From Methylocystis echinoides (lineage in GTDB: Bacteria > Pseudomonadota > Alphaproteobacteria > Rhizobiales > Beijerinckiaceae): a stretch of DNA of 64,000 nt. How positions within the stretch are numbered: the first letter of the stretch is position 1; each line of letters begins with the position of its first letter. The stretch lies in assembly GCF_027923385.1 (NCBI RefSeq), contig NZ_BSEC01000001.1, forward strand, positions 1,252,501 to 1,316,500, in the 5' to 3' direction. Shown here in pieces: positions 36,308-44,244 of the stretch. The notes beneath the pieces were generated by a model, which saw only the letters and a program-made list of their open reading frames with translations, was not told the DNA's origin and searched no databases. The translations under genes were made by a program, and so were the position numbers.

Positions 36308-36456
36308 TTTTTTGCAGTGCACAAGAGGCCGTCCCCCGGCCGTTTGGTGCGAAGGTCAAGGCCTGCCAGCGTTGCGACGCAATTTTGAAAGAGCGTTTGC
36401 CGGGCTGGGTCCGGCGCCGCTCTTTCGCGCGCCCAGGTCGACAAACGAGGTGCGCA

Positions 36457-37743
36457 ATGGCCGAAAATAAAGGTTCCTTCACAATCGGCGGCAAGGAGAT
36501 CGATCTCCCGGTGATGCAGGGCACGATGGGGCCGTCCGTCGTGGATATCCGCAATCTCTACGGAGAGACGGAGATGTTCACCTTCGATCCCGGCTTCACC
36601 TCGACGGCCTCCTGCGAATCGAAGATCACCTTCATCGACGGCGACGCGGGCGTGCTGCTCTATCGCGGCTATCCGATCGACCAGCTCGCCGAGCACGGCG
36701 ACTTTCTGGAGACCTGCTATCTGCTGCTTTACGGCGAGCTCCCCTCGGCGGCGGAAAAGGCTAATTTCGATTACCGCATCACGCGCCACACCATGGTGCA
36801 CGAGCAGATGGCGCGCTTCTTCCAGGGCTTCCGCCGCGACGCGCATCCCATGGCGGTGATGGTGGCGTCCGTCGGCGCGCTCTCGGCCTTCTATCACGAC
36901 TCGACCAATATCGCCGATCCCGTGCAGCGCATGGTCGCCTCGACGCGCATGATCGCCAAGATCCCGACGCTGGCGGCGATGGCCTATAAATATTCGATCG
37001 GCCAGCCCTTCGTTTATCCCAAGAACGACCTCGACTATACGTCGAACTTCCTGCGCATGTGCTTCGCGGTGCCCTGCGAGGAATACAAGGTCAATCCGGT
37101 TCTCTCGCGCGCGCTCGACCGCATCTTCATCCTGCACGCCGATCACGAGCAGAACGCCTCGACCTCGACCGTGCGTCTCTCGGGTTCGTCCGGCGCCAAT
37201 CCCTTCGCCTGTATCGCGGCCGGCATCGCTTCGCTGTGGGGGCCGGCGCATGGCGGCGCCAATGAGGCGGTGCTCAAGATGCTCGCGGAAATCGGCACGC
37301 CCGAGCGCATCCCGCAGTTCATCGCCCGCGCCAAGGACAAGAACGATCCCTTCCGGCTGATGGGCTTCGGCCATCGTGTTTACAAGAACTACGATCCGCG
37401 CGCGAAGATCATGCAGCGCACGACGCGCGAAGTGCTCAACGAACTCGGCGTGAAGGACGACCTGCTCGACGTGGCGCTGGAGCTCGAGCGCATCGCGCTG
37501 TCGGATGAGTATTTCATCGAGAAGAAGCTCTATCCGAACATCGACTTCTATTCCGGCATCACGCTGAAGGCGATGAATTTCCCGGTGGCGATGTTCACCG
37601 TGCTCTTCGCGGTGGCGCGCACGGTGGGCTGGATCGCCCAGTGGAAGGAAATGATCGAGGATTCCGGCTCCAAGATCGGCCGCCCGCGCCAGCTCTACAC
37701 CGGCGAGAAGCGGCGCGATTATGTGCCGATGTCGAAGCGGTAA
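36457..37743 (+). CDS. gltA: Citrate synthase (type II)
   Basis: This 428-residue enzyme condenses oxaloacetate with acetyl-CoA at the entry to the citric acid cycle. Catalytic histidines lie in [19 protein letters not shown] and [13 protein letters not shown], and the aspartate in the [17 protein letters not shown] stretch. [16 protein letters not shown] motif is also present. The N-terminal beta domain ([23 protein letters not shown]) marks the hexameric, NADH-sensitive Gram-negative type. The start at 36457 gives the usual N-terminus. A large inverted repeat follows it. Confidence 0.97.
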   Translation: MAENKGSFTIGGKEIDLPVMQGTMGPSVVDIRNLYGETEMFTFDPGFTSTASCESKITFIDGDAGVLLYRGYPIDQLAEHGDFLETCYLLLYGELPSAAEKANFDYRITRHTMVHEQMARFFQGFRRDAHPMAVMVASVGALSAFYHDSTNIADPVQRMVASTRMIAKIPTLAAMAYKYSIGQPFVYPKNDLDYTSNFLRMCFAVPCEEYKVNPVLSRALDRIFILHADHEQNASTSTVRLSGSSGANPFACIAAGIASLWGPAHGGANEAVLKMLAEIGTPERIPQFIARAKDKNDPFRLMGFGHRVYKNYDPRAKIMQRTTREVLNELGVKDDLLDVALELERIALSDEYFIEKKLYPNIDFYSGITLKAMNFPVAMFTVLFAVARTVGWIAQWKEMIEDSGSKIGRPRQLYTGEKRRDYVPMSKR

Positions 37744-37870
37744 CCCCTCATCCGGCGCTTCGCGCCACCTTCTCCCGCAAGGGGAGAAGGGGTTAACCCG
37801 AGACTGTGTCGCTTTCCCCTTCTCCCCTTGCGGGAGAAGGTGGCCCCGCGAAGCGGGGTCGGACGAGGGG
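37744..37870. repeat. Large inverted repeat between gltA and ycjX
   Basis: The left arm 37744-37792 (CCCCTCATCCGGCGCTTCGC...GGGGAGAAGGGG) is closely complementary to the right arm 37816-37870 (CCCCTTCTCCCCTTGCGGGAGAAGG...GACGAGGGG), around a 23-base loop. The arms themselves include nested palindromes (GGCGCTTCGCGCC; CCCCGCGAAGCGGGG). It starts at the gltA stop codon. Similar ACCTTCTCCCGCAAGGGGAGAAGG elements are widespread in Rhizobiales genomes. Confidence 0.85.
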
Positions 37871-37914
37871 CCGCGCGCAATTGCGCTCTCCCAAATCCCC
37901 CGCTCCTGGATTAG

Positions 37915-39441
37915 ATGAAGGTCCGTCCCGTCTTTCCCGGAGCCTCCGTGTCCTCGCAAATTTCAGATATCTGGCTAGAGACGCGCGTCGCCGCCGAGAG
38001 CCTTGCCGATTTTGTGTCGGGTGCGCGCCTGCGGCTGGGAGTCACCGGCCTGTCGCGCGCGGGCAAGACCGTTTTCATCACCTCGCTCGTCCATCACCTC
38101 ACCCGCGCGCTGGTCGCCGGGCGCAAGGCGCATCTGCCGGTGTTCCGGGCGTTGACGGAGGGCCGCATCCTGTCGGCCCATCTCGATCCGCAGCCCGACT
38201 TCAACGTGCCGCGATTCGCCTATGAGGAACATCTGGAAGCCCTGACCAGCGGCGAAGAACGGCACTGGCCGCAGTCGACCCGGCGGATTTCGGAACTGCG
38301 CGTGTCGATCGAGTTCAACTCCAAGGCGTGGTCGCTGCGTCATCTCGGCCAGGCGCACGCGCGCCTCGACATCGACATCGTAGATTATCCCGGCGAATGG
38401 CTGCTCGATCTGCCCCTGCTCGGCAAGACCTATGCGCAATGGTCGCATGAGACGCTCGAAGCCGCGAGCGCCGCGGCGCGCGCGCCCATCGCCGCGAACT
38501 GGCGCGGCGCGACGGCGGCGGCCGATCCGAAGGGGCGTTATTCCGAGCAGACCGCGCAGAAGCTCGCCAGGCTTTTTACGGAATATCTGCGCCTCGCCAA
38601 GACCGAGCGTTTCGCGCTGTCCACCCTGCCGCCGGGGCGTTTTCTAATGCCGGGCGATCTCGAAGGCTCGCCGGCGCTCACTTTTGCGCCGCTGCCTGTG
38701 GCGGAGGGTGAGGAGCTTCCCTATCGCAGCCTCGGGCGCGAGATGGAGCGCCGCTACGAGGCCTACAAGACGCATGTGGTGAAGCCGTTCTTTCGCGATC
38801 ATTTCGCGCGGCTCGACCGGCAGATCGTGCTGGTCGACGCGCTGACCGCGCTGAACTCCGGGCCGGCGGCGGTGCGCGATCTCGAAAATGCGCTAACCGA
38901 CGTGCTCAACGCCTTCCGCACCGGGCGCTCCAATCTGATTACGCAGATGTTCCGACCGAAGATCGACCGCATCCTGTTCGCGGCGACGAAGGCCGATCAT
39001 CTGCATCACACCAGTCACGACCGGCTGGAGGCGATCCTGCGCCATCTGACCTCGCGCGCCATTGCGCGGGCCGAGGGGGTGGGCGCCGAGATCGACGTGA
39101 TTGCCATGGCGGCGGTGCGCGCGACGCGCGAGGCCATGGTGCGCCACGAGGGCGAGAAACTGGCCGCCATCGTCGGCACGCCGATCGAGGGCGAGCGGAT
39201 CGGGGATGATGTGTTCGACGGAATCGCCGAGGGCGCGATCTTCCCCGGCGAATTGCCGGAGGACCCGAAGCTCGTGTTTCGCGGCGACGCGCTCGCGCTG
39301 GACGAGGAGGAGGCGGAATACCGGTTCCTGAAATTCCGCCCGCCGGTTGCGAAGATCGCCAAGGATCAGGAGGCGCTGCCGCTGCCGCATATCCGGCTGG
39401 ATCGCGCGATGGAGTTCCTGTTCGGCGACAAGCTCGCCTAG
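37915..39441 (+). CDS. YcjX-family P-loop NTPase (DUF463)
   Basis: This 508-residue protein has an N-terminal Walker A in GVTGLSRAGKTVFITSL, a later acidic strand DIDIVDYPGEW that fits Walker B/switch, and further domain motifs such as RLDRQIVLVDALTALN and ATKADHLHHTSHDRLE (an NKxD-like base-recognition site). This pattern matches YcjX, a GTPase-like stress protein of the DUF463 family, of unknown function. Its usual neighbour DUF697/YcjF is not here. The start may be the ATG at 37915 or a downstream GTG in SSQISDIWL. The stop codon overlaps that of convergent pabC within CTAG. Confidence 0.88.
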   Translation: MKVRPVFPGASVSSQISDIWLETRVAAESLADFVSGARLRLGVTGLSRAGKTVFITSLVHHLTRALVAGRKAHLPVFRALTEGRILSAHLDPQPDFNVPRFAYEEHLEALTSGEERHWPQSTRRISELRVSIEFNSKAWSLRHLGQAHARLDIDIVDYPGEWLLDLPLLGKTYAQWSHETLEAASAAARAPIAANWRGATAAADPKGRYSEQTAQKLARLFTEYLRLAKTERFALSTLPPGRFLMPGDLEGSPALTFAPLPVAEGEELPYRSLGREMERRYEAYKTHVVKPFFRDHFARLDRQIVLVDALTALNSGPAAVRDLENALTDVLNAFRTGRSNLITQMFRPKIDRILFAATKADHLHHTSHDRLEAILRHLTSRAIARAEGVGAEIDVIAMAAVRATREAMVRHEGEKLAAIVGTPIEGERIGDDVFDGIAEGAIFPGELPEDPKLVFRGDALALDEEEAEYRFLKFRPPVAKIAKDQEALPLPHIRLDRAMEFLFGDKLA

Positions 39442-40298
39442 ACGGCGCGCCGCGCCCGCACCAGGCCGCGCACCGAATTGCCGAGCCAGAAGGTCTCCGG
39501 CAGATCGGCGAGGCGCAGCACGGCCTCACTCGCGCGCCCCTGCGCCAGAAGGCGCGCCCGCAGCGTTCCCGGCAGCAGGCCGCTGGAGAGCGGCGGCGTC
39601 AGCAGCCTGTCGCCCTGCGGGACGAAGAGATTGCAGCGCGCGCTCTCGCAGAGTTCGTCGCGCTCGTTCATGAACAGAACCTCGTCGGCGCCGTCCTCGC
39701 GCATGGCGCGGGCGAGTTCGTCCTCGTAGAGGGCGCGGCGCGTGGTCTTGTGGCGCAGGAGCGGCGCATCCGAGGTGAAGCGCGTCCTGGCGAGGACGAC
39801 CCGCCAGATGGTTTCGGCCGGAACAGGATCGATGGGCGTGGCGGTGGTTTCGAGCGCGCCGTCCCGCGAAAGCACGAGCCGCACGCGCAGGCGCCGCTCC
39901 CTCTCCCGCGCGTTTGCCGCCGCCTCGCGCGAAAGGTCGGGAGCCAGCTCCCTCTCCCGCCATAGCCCGTCTTCAGACGGGCGTCCTGAAGGACGCCCTT
40001 TGGCGGGGGAGGGGTGGGGAGGGGGCGATTCCGCGCCGGAAAGGTCGCCATGGAAAGGCCCCCTCCCTAACCCTCCCCCGCTTTGCGGGAGAGGGGACGC
40101 GGCGACATTCGGGATCATGGAGGAGAGCGCCTTTTCAACCTTCGCCAGATCGCAGGCGAAGCCCAGCTCGGCGCTGGACGCCGCGAGCCGCGCGAGATGC
40201 TCCGGCAGCAGCTCGAAGCCGCCTTCCGGGGTCCACAGCAGGGTTTCGATCAGTCCGAAGTCGTCGCGCCGGTCAGGAAGCGGGCCTTGATCAGACAT
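39438..40298 (-). CDS. pabC: Aminodeoxychorismate lyase-like class IV aminotransferase with inserted repeat
   Basis: This 286-residue PLP protein of the branched-chain aminotransferase/ADC lyase fold splits aminodeoxychorismate to p-aminobenzoate and pyruvate for folate synthesis. It has FGLIETLLW at the N-terminus, the PLP lysine in LLRHKTTRRALYEDEL, EVLFMNERDELCESARCNLFV and LPGTLRARLL. Residues about 66-120 are foreign to the family: a Pro/Gly/Arg-rich stretch encoded by a palindromic repeat element (39950-40095), carried without frame disruption. It lies 3' of pabB with a 49-base overlap, so the two are coupled. Removal of the insert would leave about 235 residues, near family size. Whether the enzyme still works is unknown. 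Confidence 0.82.
   Translation of the reverse strand: MSDQGPLPDRRDDFGLIETLLWTPEGGFELLPEHLARLAASSAELGFACDLAKVEKALSSMIPNVAASPLPQSGGGLGRGPFHGDLSGAESPPPHPSPAKGRPSGRPSEDGLWRERELAPDLSREAAANARERERRLRVRLVLSRDGALETTATPIDPVPAETIWRVVLARTRFTSDAPLLRHKTTRRALYEDELARAMREDGADEVLFMNERDELCESARCNLFVPQGDRLLTPPLSSGLLPGTLRARLLAQGRASEAVLRLADLPETFWLGNSVRGLVRARRAV
39950..40095. repeat. Palindromic repeat element inside pabC
   Basis: The element is bounded by 11-base perfect inverted ends, CCCTCTCCCGC (39950-39960) and GCGGGAGAGGG (40085-40095). Inside are CCATAGCCCGTCTTCAGACGGGCG, a GTCCTGAAGGACG hairpin, TTTGGCGGGGGAGGGG and, after a spacer, CCCCCTCCCTAACCCTCCC. These modules also make up the intergenic copies at 5626-5778 and 43448-43602, but in the other order, as if circularly permuted. 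Confidence 0.88.
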
Positions 40299-41431
40299 TC
40301 CTCATACTCTTCGCGCGCGCGGGAATCGGCGACCACGGCCGAGCCGACATTGCACACCAGTTCGCCGTCGGGGAACAGCGTGAGCGTGCGGATCGCCACA
40401 TTGAAGCGGATGTCGCCATTGGGCGCGATCAGCCCCAGCGAGCCGCAGTAGACGCCCCGCGCCGTGCATTCGAGGTCGCGGATGATCTCCATGGCCCTGA
40501 TCTTCGGCGCGCCGGTGACCGAGCCGCAGGGAAAGAGGCCGGTGAAGAGATCGGCGAGCCGCACGTCGGCGCGCAGCCGCGCCTCGATCCCCGAGGTCAT
40601 CTGATGCAGCGTCGGATAGGTCTGGATGGTGAAGAGGTCCGTCACCTTCACCGAGCCGACTTCGGCCAGCCGCGACAGATCATTGCGCAGCAGATCGACG
40701 ATCATGAGATTTTCGGCGCGGGATTTCTCGTCCTCGACCAGATATTGCGCGCGCGCCATGTCTTCGGGCGGCAGCACGCCGCGTTGCGCCGTGCCCTTCA
40801 TCGGCCGCGCGCGGATGGCGCGGCCATGCGCCTCGAAAAACACTTCCGGCGACAGCGAGACGACCGTCTCCTCGCCCAGCGCCACCACGCCGCCATAGGC
40901 GACCGGCTGGCGCTTGCGCAGGCCGCGATAGAGCGCGAGCGGGTCGCCGGCATGGCGTCCGTAGAGCGGAAAGGTCAGATTGATCTGATAGACGTCGCCA
41001 GCAAAAATATAGTCCCGGCACTGGCGGAACCGCTCGGTGTAGGCGCTCTGGCTCCAGGCCGGGGTCAGCGCGATTCGGGGCGCCGCCGTCTCGGCGGGCG
41101 CGAGGGTGCGCAGCTCCGGCGCGCGGAAGGCGCCAAAGAGCAGCAGCGGGGTGCGCGAGCGGGGGGTCTGCTGGGTCCAGAACTTCGGCTCCAGCGCGTA
41201 GCCCAATTCGTAACTGGCGTAACCGGCGAGATAGAGGCCGTTGTTCGAGGCCGCCTCCATGCGGGCGAAGGCGTCTTTGACCTCGCCCGCCTCGCGCGCG
41301 ACGATGATCTCCTCCGGTTCCTCGAAAAGCTGGACGCGTCCGGCCGCCCGCCCGTCCTCGAAGAGAACATAGGGCCGCGCCGGCGCGTCGGTCAGCGTCG
41401 GTGCGAGGGAACTGGCGGCGGCGTCGGGCAT
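40250..41431 (-). CDS. pabB: Aminodeoxychorismate synthase component I
   Basis: This 393-residue chorismate-binding enzyme makes aminodeoxychorismate from chorismate and ammonia, the first step to p-aminobenzoate. The C-terminal chorismate domain carries the active-site motif ARPMKGTAQRG: the lysine in place of the alanine of anthranilate synthase (P-I-A-G-T) marks PabB. Further signatures are LLRNDLSRLAEVGSVKV, LFPCGSVTGAPKIRAMEII and the ending VAIRTLTLF. It is shorter than stand-alone TrpE, typical of rhizobial PabB. A PabA glutaminase must be encoded elsewhere. The start at 41431 is chosen because the upstream in-frame part is not family-like. It overlaps pabC by 49 bases. Confidence 0.93.
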   Translation of the reverse strand: MPDAAASSLAPTLTDAPARPYVLFEDGRAAGRVQLFEEPEEIIVAREAGEVKDAFARMEAASNNGLYLAGYASYELGYALEPKFWTQQTPRSRTPLLLFGAFRAPELRTLAPAETAAPRIALTPAWSQSAYTERFRQCRDYIFAGDVYQINLTFPLYGRHAGDPLALYRGLRKRQPVAYGGVVALGEETVVSLSPEVFFEAHGRAIRARPMKGTAQRGVLPPEDMARAQYLVEDEKSRAENLMIVDLLRNDLSRLAEVGSVKVTDLFTIQTYPTLHQMTSGIEARLRADVRLADLFTGLFPCGSVTGAPKIRAMEIIRDLECTARGVYCGSLGLIAPNGDIRFNVAIRTLTLFPDGELVCNVGSAVVADSRAREEYEECLIKARFLTGATTSD

Positions 41432-41568
41432 CTGGGCGGGGGCTCGTTTCACGAGGATGTTACAACAGTCGCCCTCACCTATGAAAGGCGGGGCGATTAC
41501 GCAATCTCGATTTCCGGCCGACCCGACACAGGTTTTGATCTTGGGGGCGTCGCGGGCTATGGAGGACC

Positions 41569-42426
41569 ATGTCAACCGCCAGCCCCACCGCGCAGCCCCT
41601 GCGCCTCCTGTTCATCGGCGACGTGCTGGGCCGCTCGGGCCGCGCGGCGGTTGTCCGTCATGTCCCCCGCCTGCGCGAAAAATGGGCGCTCGATTTTATC
41701 GTCTGTAACGGCGAGAACGCCGCCGGCGGCTTTGGCATCACCGAGGCGATCTGCGAGGAGATGATCCAGGCCGGCGTGGATTGCGTGACGCTGGGCAATC
41801 ACGCCTTCGACCAGCGCGAGACGCTGGTGTTCATCGAGCGCCAGCCGCGCCTGCTGCGCCCCATCAACTACCCGCCGGGCACGCCGGGGCGGGGCGCCAA
41901 TCTCTTCACCGCGGCGCGCGGCCAGCAGATTCTGGTCGTCAATCCGATGGGCCGCGTCTTCATGGACGCCATCGACGACCCTTTCGCGGCGATGGAGCGC
42001 GAGCTTGGCGCTTGTCCGCTCGGCGTCGGCTGCGACGCCATTGTGGTCGACATGCACGCCGAGACGTCGAGCGAAAAAATGGCGATGGGCCATTTCGTCG
42101 ACGGGCGGGCGTCGCTCGTGGTGGGCACGCACACCCATGTCCCGACCGCCGACGCCCAGATCCTGCCCGGCGGCACCGCCTATCTGACCGACGCCGGCAT
42201 GACCGGCGACTATGATTCCGTCATCGGCATGGAGAAGGAGGAGCCGCTGCGGCGCTTCATTCGCAAGACGCCCGGCGCGCGCTACGAGCCCGCCAATGGC
42301 GAGGCGACGCTCTGCGGCGTGGCGGTGGAGATCGGCGCGGACGGGCTCGCGACAATGATCTCGCCGGTGCGGCTCGGCGGGCGACTGCGGCCGGAATGGC
42401 CGCAGGAGTGGGGCGCGGCGGCGTAA
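41569..42426 (+). CDS. YmdB-family metallophosphoesterase (TIGR00282)
   Basis: This 285-residue calcineurin-like phosphoesterase matches the YmdB family. Metal-binding motifs are LLFIGDVLGRSGR (DV), CNGENAAGGFG, TLGNHAFDQ and VVGTHTHVPTADAQILPGGTAYLTDAGMTG. YmdB hydrolyses 2',3'-cyclic nucleotides in vitro and influences biofilm and RNA processing in Bacillus, but the role in proteobacteria is unknown. It is divergent from pabB, 137 bases away, and no cell-export signal is present. The downstream gap to the zinc peptidase gene is 120 bases with a CCTCCCCCGCTTCG repeat remnant. Confidence 0.92.
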   Translation: MSTASPTAQPLRLLFIGDVLGRSGRAAVVRHVPRLREKWALDFIVCNGENAAGGFGITEAICEEMIQAGVDCVTLGNHAFDQRETLVFIERQPRLLRPINYPPGTPGRGANLFTAARGQQILVVNPMGRVFMDAIDDPFAAMERELGACPLGVGCDAIVVDMHAETSSEKMAMGHFVDGRASLVVGTHTHVPTADAQILPGGTAYLTDAGMTGDYDSVIGMEKEEPLRRFIRKTPGARYEPANGEATLCGVAVEIGADGLATMISPVRLGGRLRPEWPQEWGAAA

Positions 42427-42546
42427 AGCCCCCTCGCCAACCTCCCCCGCTTCGCCGGAAAGGGGGCCTCACGCCAGCCCTATTCATCCCGGTGAAGGTC
42501 GATTAAATAGCCAAGATCGAAAGTTGTGCGGCGCCGGAGCCAGCAG

Positions 42547-43437
42547 ATGAAGTGGGAAGATCTACAGACATCCGAGAATATCGAGGATCGCCGCGGCGAG
42601 CCGGGCGGCGGCATGATGGGCGGCGCCGGCGGCGGCGGCATCGGCCTCGGCACCATTGTCGTTCTCGGCGTCATCGGCTGGGCGCTGGGCATCAATCCGT
42701 CGCTGCTGATCGGCGGCGCGGACATGCTCAGCCGGATGGGCGGCGGCGGCCGTCAGGTCGAGCGTCAGGAAACGCAGCGGGAGGCCTCCAAGCCGACCGA
42801 CCAGATGGGCCAGTTCGTCGCCAAGGTCATGGGCTCCAATGAGCAGGTCTGGTCCCAGGTGCTGCCGCAGCAGGAGGGCGTCGCCTTCCGCGCGCCGCGT
42901 CTGGTCCTGTTCGACGGCGTCACCAATTCGCGCTGCGGCACGGCGCAGTCGGCGATGGGCCCGTTCTACTGTCCAATCGACCAGAAGATCTATCTCGACA
43001 CCTCCTTCTTCCGCGACATGAAGCAGCGCTTCGGCGGCGGCGGCGATTTCGCCTACGCCTATGTGATTTCGCACGAGATGGGCCATCACATCGAAAACCT
43101 GCTCGGCATCCTGCCCAAGGTGCAGCGCGCCCAGGCCCGCGCCGGCAGCCGCGCCGAGGCCAATAATCTGTCCGTGCGCGTCGAACTGATGGCCGACTGC
43201 CTGGCCGGCGTCTGGGCCAACAACGGCAACGCCCGCCAGCGCTTCCTCGAGGAAGGCGACATCGAAAAGGCGGTCGCCTCGGCGCAGGCCATCGGCGACG
43301 ATCGTCTCCAGCGCGCCGGGGGCGGCCGCGTCGTGCCCGACAGCTTCACCCATGGCTCTTCGGCGCAGCGCACCGAATGGCTGCTGCGCGGGTTGAAGAG
43401 CGGCAAGGTCGACGACTGTAATACGTTCAAGCGATAG
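42547..43437 (+). CDS. Neutral zinc metallopeptidase, YpfJ family
   Basis: This 296-residue protein begins with a short cytosolic part (MKWEDLQTSENIEDRRG), a glycine-rich stretch and one membrane helix (GLGTIVVLGVIGWALGI). The periplasmic peptidase domain has the zinc motif in AYVISHEMGHHIENLLG (HExxH), cysteines in SRCGTAQSAMGPFYCP and a later glutamate-rich region VRVELMADCLAGVW typical of the family's third ligand site. The family (COG2321, YpfJ) is widespread, with unknown substrate. The start at 42547 follows the normal MKW opening. It is followed by a long repeat element. Confidence 0.9.
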   Translation: MKWEDLQTSENIEDRRGEPGGGMMGGAGGGGIGLGTIVVLGVIGWALGINPSLLIGGADMLSRMGGGGRQVERQETQREASKPTDQMGQFVAKVMGSNEQVWSQVLPQQEGVAFRAPRLVLFDGVTNSRCGTAQSAMGPFYCPIDQKIYLDTSFFRDMKQRFGGGGDFAYAYVISHEMGHHIENLLGILPKVQRAQARAGSRAEANNLSVRVELMADCLAGVWANNGNARQRFLEEGDIEKAVASAQAIGDDRLQRAGGGRVVPDSFTHGSSAQRTEWLLRGLKSGKVDDCNTFKR

Positions 43438-43447
43438 CGCGGGGAGG

Positions 43448-43602
43448 CCCCCTCCCCAACCCTCCCCCGCTTCGCGGGATAGGGGGCAGATCGTGGTCTT
43501 CATCGAGAATGTGGCTCGTGAGCATCCCCTCTGCCGCCATAGCCCGTCTGTAAAGACGGGCGTCTGAAGACGCCCTGTGGCGGGGGAGGGACAGGGAGGG
43601 GG
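43448..43602. repeat. Palindromic repeat element, long copy 2
   Basis: This 155-base copy matches the element at 5626-5778 nearly base for base, including the central spacer (GCAGATCGTGGTCTTCATCG) and the nested hairpins CCCGTCTGTAAAGACGGGCG and GTCTGAAGACGCC. Its ends CCCCCTCCCCAACCCTCCC and GGGAGGGACAGGGAGGGGG are nearly complementary. It lies between convergent genes. Confidence 0.88.
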
Positions 43603-43606
43603 ACTC

Positions 43607-44131
43607 TCAGTAAGTCCGCCGCCCCCGGCAGCTCATCTCCCCGCAGCGCAGGCGCTTCGCCAGCCGACCCAGATCAGCTGTCCCTTCCGCCCGCACGCCC
43701 GCCTTCGTCGCCACGATCCCAACGGCCTGCGACAATCCGGGCGCCATCCGCGTCAGCAAGGAATGCGGCGCGAGGCGCAGCACCAGCGCGCGGTCGCCCG
43801 CGCCATAGGTGAAGGCGTCGTTGATCTCATCCACAAAGCCGCGCTCCACGGCGGCGCCGGCGGCGAGCAGGAAGACATGGTCGCGTCGCGCCATGGCCAG
43901 CGCCGCCGCAAGCCCTTCCGCCGCCGTCGGGCTTTCCACCAGCGCGCAGCCGGCCTCGTCCGCGATGGCGCCGAGACCCCCCTGCGGCGCCCCGACAAGC
44001 ACGGCGTCGGCGACGAGCCCCTGCACGCAGGAATCGACCAGGGAGCCAAGGCTGCGGGCGATGGCGTCGCGGCGCAGCGGCGCGGCTTGCGCGGGGTGGG
44101 CGAGAAGAATGGCCGTCAACATTGTCGACAC
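43607..44131 (-). CDS. Hypothetical protein, possible nucleotidyl/glycosyl-transferase fold
   Basis: This is a 174-residue, Ala-rich protein with no signal peptide. The first strand-and-helix pattern (MLTAILLAHPAQAAPLRRDAIARSLGSLV), a middle segment GLAAALAMARRDHVFLLAAGAAVERGFVDE and a basic C-terminus (KRLRCGEMSCRGRRTY) resemble family 2 glycosyltransferase or MobA-like proteins in outline, but no clear DxD motif is present. Similar short proteins occur in Hyphomicrobiales without known role. The final residues abut a repeat element. It is divergent from nnr. Confidence 0.6.
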   Translation of the reverse strand: MSTMLTAILLAHPAQAAPLRRDAIARSLGSLVDSCVQGLVADAVLVGAPQGGLGAIADEAGCALVESPTAAEGLAAALAMARRDHVFLLAAGAAVERGFVDEINDAFTYGAGDRALVLRLAPHSLLTRMAPGLSQAVGIVATKAGVRAEGTADLGRLAKRLRCGEMSCRGRRTY

Positions 44132-44244
44132 ATAGCGGAAAGCGCGGGGCGGCGGAATGCGGCGCCAAATAATTGAGCGTGAGCGCGGGGAATGGGCGCC
44201 GCGCCATTGCGCGACGGCGCGCCATCGGTCACCATCCGCAAATC

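Noticed and set aside
34720..37959. Very long open frame on the minus strand opposite gltX and gltA (over 1000 codons)
   Set aside because: It mirrors two certain genes, is rich in Arg and His, has no recognisable domain and no ribosome binding site; long antisense frames are expected in such GC-rich DNA.
39438..39441. Shared stop codons of convergent ycjX and pabC in CTAG
   Set aside because: This is a compact but common arrangement; CTAG is its own complement and no regulatory meaning is implied.
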